Assembly: GCF_000429945.1 (NCBI RefSeq)
Contig: NZ_AUCV01000014.1
Location: 62,001 to 126,000 of the forward strand
Source: Desulfogranum japonicum DSM 18378
GTDB taxonomy: Bacteria > Desulfobacterota > Desulfobulbia > Desulfobulbales > Desulfobulbaceae
Direction of reading: 5' to 3'
Length of the DNA: 64,000 nt
Every line of letters begins with the position of its first letter. Position 1 is the first letter of the stretch. The notes beneath the pieces were generated by a model, which was not told the origin of the DNA, did no database searches, and saw only the letters and a list, made by a program, of their open reading frames with translations. The translations under genes were made by a program, and so were the position numbers. Shown here piece by piece: positions 58,996 through 64,000 of this stretch.

Positions 58996-60262
58996 CAAAC
59001 CTGCTCACTGTTTTGCCAAAAGCATGACTGCTCAAATTGCGATCACGGGGCTTGAAGGTATTGCTCATCATTTCCTTACGGACAACCTGTTTGAAGAGCT
59101 TGGCCATTTTTATGTGCTGCGGTTCGTCATGGTAAAAAGTATCCCAGGCATAATCAAGCAGTTCCTGCAACCTTTCAGGGCTCATGTGCTTGGGCTGATA
59201 GACCACGCGGTCTGCGGAGTAGTCATTCCAGTCCCTGGAAATAATCCTGTTTTCCTTGTTGAGAGCTTCATACGCCTTGGTATGGGGGAATGGCGCAAGC
59301 ACCGTGAACTCGGCCAGATCCAGGTCGATCTCGAGCAGAAAATCGATGAGACGTTTGATGGAGTCTTCTGTATGATTATCAAGACCAAGGAGGATTGTGC
59401 CCTCCACTCCGATGCCATGGTCATGGTAGCGTTTAACGCGTTCACGGATGTAATCTGAAGTATCGAATACAGCCTGGTACACATACCAGGCTCCTGCCTG
59501 GGCAGCCAGGTCAAGAACTTCGGGTTTATCTTCAATGGGGTGGCAGCACCAGTTTTTTTTCAGGGGAATCATTTCCCTGAACAAATCCATTTCCCACTGG
59601 GTATCCTGGGCCAGGGAATTGTCCACAATGAAAAGGCGGTTGTTATCGATTCCGGCTATTTCGCTGATGGTCTTGTCAATGGGACGGGGGCGGAACTGTC
59701 TGCCGCCAAGGTAGGAGACCGCGCAGGGATAACAGTGGAACCGGCATCCCCTGGAGGCATGCACCAGGTCCACCATCTGCACGCCTTTGTAATTATAGAG
59801 TTCCCGTTTAAGGATATCTCTGCGGGCAGGGCCTACCAGTGCTATATCAGGCCTGTCATCAATAAAGTTATAACATGGTTGCAACGCATTGTTGCGAAAA
59901 TCAGTCAGCACGTCTTCCATGCGTCCTTCTGCTTCTCCCAGAAAGACAGCATCCGCATGGAGCATGGTCTCCTCTGCATGGAGCATGGTGGCGATCCCGC
60001 CGAATATGACTTTTACACCCCTTTTGCGAAATTCATCTGCTATCTGCCACCCTCTCTTTGCCTGGATTGTGAGCATCATGGAAATACCAACAAAGTCGAC
60101 AGGGTTGTCAAAATCTATTTCTTCCAGGTTTTCGTCGATGAATTCAACCTCTACATATTCCGGAAGGGTTGCCGCAAAAACAACTGGCCCATGGGGAGGA
60201 AGGTGAAATTCAGTCTGTCGGTCAAGTTTTGCCCATTTGGGATAGATAAGTTTGAACTTCAT
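58973..60262 (-). CDS. Cobalamin-binding-type radical SAM enzyme (B12-rSAM) B
   Basis: 429 residues. The N-terminal B12-binding-like domain (about 1-140; VEVEFIDENLEEI, DFVGISMMLT, VIFGGIATMLHAEE) lacks DxHxxG. The radical SAM motif is C173-x3-C177-x2-C180 (HASRGCRFHCYPC). The C-terminal part (about 370-429) is helical with KLFKQVVRKEMMS. It differs from B12-rSAM A in length and tail, and so probably in substrate. It lies between the ApeN-like lipoprotein and the acyl ligase genes, overlapping both (4 and 23 bp). It may methylate or cyclise the acyl chain or a headgroup. Confidence 0.88.
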   Translation of the reverse strand: MKFKLIYPKWAKLDRQTEFHLPPHGPVVFAATLPEYVEVEFIDENLEEIDFDNPVDFVGISMMLTIQAKRGWQIADEFRKRGVKVIFGGIATMLHAEETMLHADAVFLGEAEGRMEDVLTDFRNNALQPCYNFIDDRPDIALVGPARRDILKRELYNYKGVQMVDLVHASRGCRFHCYPCAVSYLGGRQFRPRPIDKTISEIAGIDNNRLFIVDNSLAQDTQWEMDLFREMIPLKKNWCCHPIEDKPEVLDLAAQAGAWYVYQAVFDTSDYIRERVKRYHDHGIGVEGTILLGLDNHTEDSIKRLIDFLLEIDLDLAEFTVLAPFPHTKAYEALNKENRIISRDWNDYSADRVVYQPKHMSPERLQELLDYAWDTFYHDEPQHIKMAKLFKQVVRKEMMSNTFKPRDRNLSSHAFGKTVSRFDDNRFST

Positions 60263-60915
60263 TTCACGGGAACCGCATTCAATAATTTCATGTTAAGTGA
60301 ATATCCTCGCATGCCATATGCGTTAAGACTCAGCTTTTGGGGGAACTGCGCCTGATCTGTTGAGGAACTCCAGCAGCCTGTGACGCTTCGCGTACGTTCA
60401 TGGGTGAAGGTGTACTGGTTGACTGTCCAGCAATTTTCTGTTTTGGGATGCACATCTGTTACCGCCCCGGAACCGGCAGTGAAGCGGCATGTGGCCATCT
60501 CGTCTGCGTCTGTGCCGAGCTGCAACGCGCCCTGAGGTCTTCTGAAAATGGTTTGAATATCGTGCATCAGGCCTGCTGCAAAGCCCTGGCTGTCGAAAGG
60601 CGGTAGGGCTTTTGTTACATCCAGTGCTCCGGCCTGATCTGATTCAGCTTCAAACAGAGTTAATCCTTCGACAGTGAGCAGTGCACTGCGTATGTGTTCT
60701 CTGGTCAGGGTTGTGACACCAAGCAGTGTAGAGCCGTGTCCATTGGCTTGCCGAAAGCTGATGGAGTGAACAAACTGCCAGCCATTACCGGGAAAAACAG
60801 CATTGCAGGCCTGCGCCGTAAGATTATCCGGCTGCAGGTTCAGTTCCGGTAGCTGGGAGTGATTGGCAACTGTACAACCGGAGAGGAGCAGCACGGTAAA
60901 AAGCAGGTGTTTCAT
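60259..60915 (-). CDS. DUF3261-like outer-membrane lipoprotein (ApeN-like)
   Basis: 218 residues with a lipoprotein signal: MKHLLFTVLLLSGC, lipidated Cys14. The mature domain has FPGNGWQFVHSISFRQANGHGSTLLGV (about 41-67), the DUF3261 beta-rich core, and ends with a Cys-containing segment. In APE loci the matching lipoprotein (ApeN) accompanies the LolA-like carrier and MMPL exporter in moving product to the outer membrane. Here the order is the same: the gene overlaps the LolA-like gene by four bases (ATGA). Residue identity with the family was judged by eye only. Confidence 0.75.
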   Translation of the reverse strand: MKHLLFTVLLLSGCTVANHSQLPELNLQPDNLTAQACNAVFPGNGWQFVHSISFRQANGHGSTLLGVTTLTREHIRSALLTVEGLTLFEAESDQAGALDVTKALPPFDSQGFAAGLMHDIQTIFRRPQGALQLGTDADEMATCRFTAGSGAVTDVHPKTENCWTVNQYTFTHERTRSVTGCWSSSTDQAQFPQKLSLNAYGMRGYSLNMKLLNAVPVK

Positions 60916-61571
60916 TTTCCGGTAAAAAGTTCTGCGGCTATAGGCTTGTTCAGTACCCGGTTGGTAAAAGTCATTTGGGTATAACAGCCAGGGCCTTCGT
61001 GAATGGTAACAGATTCCAGGAGACCGTCCCGGTTGGAGAGATGCAGTTCGATCTTGCCGATCAACCCGTCAAGCATTCCTGGTCTGGGAGTTAGCATGAC
61101 ATGGGTCTTGTCAGGGAAGGAAACTGTAAACATCGCATTGTCAGTGAACCGGCCGTCGAGCCAACCGGCAATTTCAGCCATGATAACCTGCATGGACCCC
61201 ATTGCTCCGGCTGGTTCCTCCTGCAGTGTGCCGTCTGTGTCCATGTATTTTTTAATAGTGTCGCCGTGCATCAGGAGAATGGAGCGTACCGGTGAGTGGT
61301 ATTCCCAGCGCAGGGATGAAGGTGCCTGAAAAGAGAAAATGCCGGTTGAGCGAATGGGTTGTACCAGCATCTTCATGTGCTTTTCCTGCACAAAATCAGC
61401 CTGGATGGAGCTGATATGTACAGTGGCGGACTCTTCTGTTGCAGCTGTGATCATACAGGTGGAGAGAACAAAGACTGCACATAAAAGAAATGCCTGAAGC
61501 CGTTTGCCGGATTTTTTCCCCGAGCATGGCGGACGGCTGCCCCCGATAAGGGGGATACAGATAGCTTTCAC
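60912..61571 (-). CDS. LolA-like periplasmic lipid carrier (ApeL-like)
   Basis: 219 residues, GTG start overlapping the reductase stop (TAGTG). The N-terminal export signal is somewhat long (AFLLCAVFVLSTCMITAA, residues 27-44). The domain has HISSIQADFVQEKHMKMLVQPIRSTGIFSFQAPSSLRWEY (about 52-91), the LolA fold signature, and ends with a helix-strand pattern typical of ApeL. It would carry a hydrophobic product across the periplasm from the MMPL exporter to the outer membrane, with the DUF3261 lipoprotein. The long basic N-terminus (about 26 residues before the hydrophobic core) may instead mean a later start, but none with a good SD is seen. Confidence 0.82.
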   Translation of the reverse strand: MKAICIPLIGGSRPPCSGKKSGKRLQAFLLCAVFVLSTCMITAATEESATVHISSIQADFVQEKHMKMLVQPIRSTGIFSFQAPSSLRWEYHSPVRSILLMHGDTIKKYMDTDGTLQEEPAGAMGSMQVIMAEIAGWLDGRFTDNAMFTVSFPDKTHVMLTPRPGMLDGLIGKIELHLSNRDGLLESVTIHEGPGCYTQMTFTNRVLNKPIAAELFTGK

Positions 61572-62308
61572 TAGACCATCCCACCGTTCACTGAAATGAC
61601 CTGTCCTGTGACGTATGATGCGGCATCAGAGCAGAGGAAAGAGACAACGCCGGCAACTTCTTCGGGCTTACCTATGCGTGCCATGGGAATCAGGCTCTTT
61701 ATATGTTCTTTAGGTGCATCCTGCACCATATCGGTTTCTATCAGGCCGGGAGCAACTACATTTACCCGGATACCGAGACGGGCGACTTCTGCAGCTATTA
61801 CCTTGCTGGCAGCGTTGATGCCTGCTTTTGCAGCTGAATAATTTGCCTGGCCGCGGTTGGCAACCAGGGAAGATGCAGAGGACAATGAGACAATTGTGCC
61901 TTGGCGCCTGCGTACCATTTTTTCAATGACCGGGCGCGTCATGTTGTAAAAACCATGAAGGCTGGTGTCCAGCACCTTGGACCAGTTTTCCCTGGACATC
62001 ATCATGAAAAGGCCGTCTGCTATCACGCCTGCATTATTGATCAGGATATCAATCTGTCCCAGGCGAGTGGCTATGTCTTCAACCACCTGCTCGGCCTGTT
62101 CAGCCTGGCGGACGTCAAACTGATATATTTCACCTGCTCCGCCGGCCTTTTTTACCTCTGCCAGGGTTTGTTCAGCCCCTGGCCGATCACTCATGTAGTT
62201 GACGATTACATAACAGTTGTTGCGGGCAAGATCCACGCAAACTGCCCTGCCTATGCCTTTGCTGCCGCCGGTGACAATGGCGACACGTCTTGCTTCTGTA
62301 TTGGTCAT
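61571..62308 (-). CDS. 3-oxoacyl-ACP reductase (FabG/ApeQ-like)
   Basis: 245 residues, classical SDR. The Rossmann motif is TGGSKGIGRAV (about 14-24), NNAG at about 91-94, catalytic Ser in SLSSASS and Tyr-x3-Lys in YSAAKAG, and the C-terminal GQVISVNGGMV is typical of FabG. It reduces 3-ketoacyl-ACP with NADPH. With the ApeP-like dehydratase (14 bp upstream) and the ketosynthases it completes an elongation cycle that lacks an enoyl reductase; no FabI-, FabK- or FabV-like gene is seen. The cycle should therefore leave double bonds in place and make a polyene. That is the strongest sign that the locus makes an unsaturated chain. Confidence 0.94.
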   Translation of the reverse strand: MTNTEARRVAIVTGGSKGIGRAVCVDLARNNCYVIVNYMSDRPGAEQTLAEVKKAGGAGEIYQFDVRQAEQAEQVVEDIATRLGQIDILINNAGVIADGLFMMMSRENWSKVLDTSLHGFYNMTRPVIEKMVRRRQGTIVSLSSASSLVANRGQANYSAAKAGINAASKVIAAEVARLGIRVNVVAPGLIETDMVQDAPKEHIKSLIPMARIGKPEEVAGVVSFLCSDAASYVTGQVISVNGGMV

Positions 62309-62322
62309 GTTGTAACTCGTGA

Positions 62323-62757
62323 TTATGCTTGAAAGAGCTGGAGAATGATGGTGGCCACACGTACATCATCCATGAAGACCTCACAGGCTGTTTCCCGTAG
62401 GTTCTCAAAGACATGGGTGTTTTCTGCCGTTGAAATTATAGGGGCATCGTAGGGAAGGGGGCCCACATCAATTTCTGCTTTTTTGATACCAACCAGCCAG
62501 CCCATCTGGTTGGAATCCAGTCCCTGGGTATGGATTCGGTCCCACCCGTTGCATACACCCGCAGTCTGTGCTGCAAGTTCAATCAGAATAAGGGGATCAA
62601 CACCTTCATCTTGTGCAAAGGGCCATTTTCTGTTCACCCTGGCAAGGGTTTTTGCCCGCGTGCTGTCCACGGCCAGAACCTGGTCAACCAGCAGCATGTT
62701 ATCACGATGGGGAAGAAGATCTTCCAGGCTGAGCTCGGAAAGTGTGTACAATTTCAT
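62323..62757 (-). CDS. ApeP-like 3-hydroxyacyl-ACP dehydratase (hotdog)
   Basis: 144 residues. LSLEDLLPHRDNMLLVDQVLAVD (His17, the FabA/FabZ-type catalytic His) and ILIELAAQTAGVCNGW (active-site Glu) mark the ApeP family of APE loci. It probably forms a heterodimer with the small ApeI-like protein. It is the first gene of the large minus-strand operon; the promoter should lie in the 564 bp to the divergent ACP 4 gene. A TATAAA 50 or so bases before the ATG is a possible -10 box but without a convincing -35. Confidence 0.87.
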   Translation of the reverse strand: MKLYTLSELSLEDLLPHRDNMLLVDQVLAVDSTRAKTLARVNRKWPFAQDEGVDPLILIELAAQTAGVCNGWDRIHTQGLDSNQMGWLVGIKKAEIDVGPLPYDAPIISTAENTHVFENLRETACEVFMDDVRVATIILQLFQA

Positions 62758-63321
62758 TGGTTTATGCAGTTTCTGTGTGCCTTGGCCCTACCAGGGGATT
62801 TATACAATCAGGTAACTGCTCACAGTGCATCTGATTTTTCCGCGATCAGCCTGACTTACGTATGCCCAATACGCTGCGCCAGCCTGCTTGCGAAAATCTC
62901 AGGCACCCTGTAACCAGTTACAAATACGGGGGAGTTGTTAACATAATCGTCTCCCCTATGAGTAGTTATAAAATCAGATGACAAATTCATATGGGCAATA
63001 TATGGTATATAGCATGATTTGAGAATCGGTACAATTCTTTGCATGTCTGTATCTGTGCAAGTAACGAGTCATATGGGGTAACCCGCTGTGATATGGCATC
63101 ACCCTGCAACCATGGCTGTTCAAAACCCGATTCTGCATACTTGTTTGTGGTTACACGTATACTGTTTCACGCAGGTGCGTATTACATAAAAATCGTCAGC
63201 TCGTCATTCAATATATACTATAAGAGGAATTGCGTGCTACACCGCTGGTGCCGAAACCAGTGTTGCGATCCTATTTCGCAATCGTGGAACCAGCGTATAG
63301 GGATGAGAGTGTTTCAGTTCT
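62758..63321. promoter_or_regulatory. Divergent intergenic region between the two arms of the lipid locus
   Basis: 564 bp between the ApeP-like gene (minus) and ACP 4 (plus). It must hold promoters for both arms. It contains a degenerate copy of the MITE-like element (62812-62921) close to the minus-strand start. From 62922 to 63321 I see no open frame with gene-like features and no clear sigma-70 boxes. ATGAGAGTG...TTCAG precedes the ACP 4 ATG without a strong SD. Confidence 0.55.
62812..62921. repeat. Degenerate MITE-like element in the divergent promoter region
   Basis: The inverted ends are GTAACTGCTCACAG (left) and CTGTAACCAGTTAC (right), close to GTAACTGATCACAG of the full copies. Inside, CATCTGATTTTTCCGC and GCGAAAATCTCAGG form a second inverted pair, as the inner hairpin does in copies 1 and 2. 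It is about 110 bp long. It lies roughly 55 bp from the start codon of the ApeP-like gene, so it could carry or disturb that promoter. Confidence 0.55.
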
Positions 63322-63588
63322 ATGAATAATCTGATAGAAGAGCTTAAAATAAAACTGGTGGATATTCTGAACCTGCAGGATGTCAAACCGGAAGATATCG
63401 ATGAAAATGCCCAACTGGTTGGTGGGGAGTACGGTATCGATTCCATCGACGTACTGGAAATGGTCGTCATGGTGGAGAAAGACTATGGTGTGGAGATAAA
63501 TAACCAACAGGTTGGGGAAAAAGTGTTTTCCTCCCTCGCTAATCTTGCCGCTTATATTTCAGAAAATTCACCCCAGCCGATTGCTTGA
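63322..63588 (+). CDS. Acyl carrier protein (ACP 4)
   Basis: 88 residues with EYGIDSIDVLEMVVMVEKDYGVEI; the phosphopantetheine Ser is residue 41. It is an acidic four-helix type, similar to ACP 1 and ACP 2 near the Ser. It starts the plus-strand arm and overlaps the following ketosynthase start by four bases (TTGA). This suggests a dedicated ACP-KS pair as with ApeE/ApeF and their ketosynthases. Confidence 0.9.
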   Translation: MNNLIEELKIKLVDILNLQDVKPEDIDENAQLVGGEYGIDSIDVLEMVVMVEKDYGVEINNQQVGEKVFSSLANLAAYISENSPQPIA

Positions 63589-64000
63589 AGAATACACGCG
63601 TTTTTATTTACGGTACCGGCATTGTCAGTGCCCTTGGTACCGGAGTAGTTTCTACTGTTCAGTCCCTTCGCCAGAATCAATCAGCTATACGGCCGCTTGA
63701 TCTTTTTACCCTTGGCCAGGGAGAACCCTTGCCTGTAGGGCAGGCAGACTTTCCCGAAGACCCTGCATCGGTTCTTCCCAGAACTCACCGCCTAGCGTTC
63801 CAGGCTGCCACCGAAACCATGCAGGACGCAACGTGTGTTCCGGATGCTGTGGTTATTGGTACAACCACCGGCGGCATGCTGCAGACAGAGCAGCTCCTGC
63901 GCAGTCATTGTGCTGATGCGGCCTGTTATGGATATCATGGTCTTGGAACGGTAGCAGAATATCTTGCCACTGAATTTCACTGCACCGGCCCGGCTGTTAC
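63585..64000 (+). CDS. Beta-ketoacyl synthase (KS 4), N-terminal part, cut by window edge
   Basis: The frame from TTG 63585 is open to the end of the window (138 codons). It starts MKNTRVFIYGTGIVSALGTG, the thiolase-fold ketosynthase opening, and continues with VVIGTTTGGM, matching the FGS..GG / TTTGGM region, and FHCTGPAV just before the active-site Cys would appear. The start codon overlaps the ACP 4 stop (TTGA), and I saw no other in-frame start. The type (true KS or a chain-length factor without Cys) cannot be decided, because the active site lies past 64000. It resembles ApeO/ApeC-type ketosynthases of APE loci. Confidence 0.8.
   Translation, partial: MKNTRVFIYGTGIVSALGTGVVSTVQSLRQNQSAIRPLDLFTLGQGEPLPVGQADFPEDPASVLPRTHRLAFQAATETMQDATCVPDAVVIGTTTGGMLQTEQLLRSHCADAACYGYHGLGTVAEYLATEFHCTGPAV

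Noticed and set aside
29818-64000. Firm call of the locus as aryl-polyene (APE) biosynthesis
   Set aside because: No aromatic starter genes (chorismate lyase, ammonia lyase, aryl hydroxylase) are visible and the radical SAM set is foreign to APE loci as I know them.
29818-64000. Firm call of the locus as ladderane biosynthesis
   Set aside because: No phytoene-desaturase-like gene is seen, the similarity to anammox clusters is by gene type from memory, and no sequence comparison could be run.

Overview
The window reads as a chromosomal segment of a Gram-negative anaerobe, most likely a sulfate-reducing or sulfur-disproportionating Desulfobacterota of the Desulfobulbales type. The signs are a small assimilatory-type siroheme sulfite reductase, five radical SAM enzymes, a PocR-domain sensor kinase, a FrhB-like iron-sulfur protein, HDOD/HD response regulators, and outer-membrane parts (Wza-, LolA- and PagL-like proteins). 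This placement is inferred from gene content only. No rRNA, tRNA or CRISPR array was seen.

Layout. (1) 1-18.4 kb, plus strand: an exopolysaccharide (EPS) locus. It holds a CapD-type dehydratase (cut by the window edge), UDP-sulfoquinovose synthase, Wzx-like flippase, sulfotransferase, GT4, Wzy-like polymerase, polysaccharide pyruvyl transferase with a FrhB-like partner, a secreted beta-helix protein, a PF14907 nucleotidyltransferase, a BBP2-like porin, a Wza-like lipoprotein, a Wzc-like BY-kinase and a PqqD-like protein. The predicted polymer is acidic (sulfonated, sulfated, pyruvylated). (2) 18.5-29.7 kb: signalling and accessory genes. These are a PocR/PAS hybrid kinase, TetR regulator, small zinc-ribbon protein, SxxK serine hydrolase, REC-HD and REC-HDOD proteins, a membrane PAS kinase with a decayed binding-protein remnant upstream, and the siroheme protein. 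(3) 29.8-64 kb: a very large lipid or polyene biosynthetic locus, almost all on the minus strand, with a divergent plus-strand arm starting at 63.3 kb that runs off the window.

The third region has the aryl-polyene (APE) toolkit: four ketosynthases, four acyl carrier proteins, ApeP- and ApeI-like dehydratases, an ApeQ-like reductase, an acyl-activating ligase, thioesterase, LolA-like and DUF3261-like carriers, an MMPL exporter, a PlsC and an LpxL-like acyltransferase, and a GT2. To this it adds parts I do not associate with ordinary APE loci: five radical SAM enzymes (two with a cobalamin-binding-type N-terminus, one SPASM-type, and a tandem paralogous pair), a discrete PKS-type double-hotdog dehydratase, a DAK2-DegV fusion resembling fused FakA-FakB fatty acid kinase, an MMPL-methyltransferase fusion, and a BtrH-like acyltransferase with an ABC exporter. 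A reasonable inference is that the locus builds a (poly)unsaturated acyl chain on ACPs, modifies or cyclises it by radical chemistry, attaches it to a glycosylated lipid and exports it to the outer membrane. The closest conceptual parallel is the set of candidate ladderane clusters. The product is unknown.

Two families of small dispersed repeats run through the window. One is a structured, MITE-like element with terminal inverted repeats near GTAACTGATCAC (two full copies, two degenerate copies, two solo ends). It supplies or overlaps stop codons of host genes and lies in the divergent promoter region of the lipid locus. The other is a REP-like palindrome (GGTGCGT...ACGCACCCTAC).
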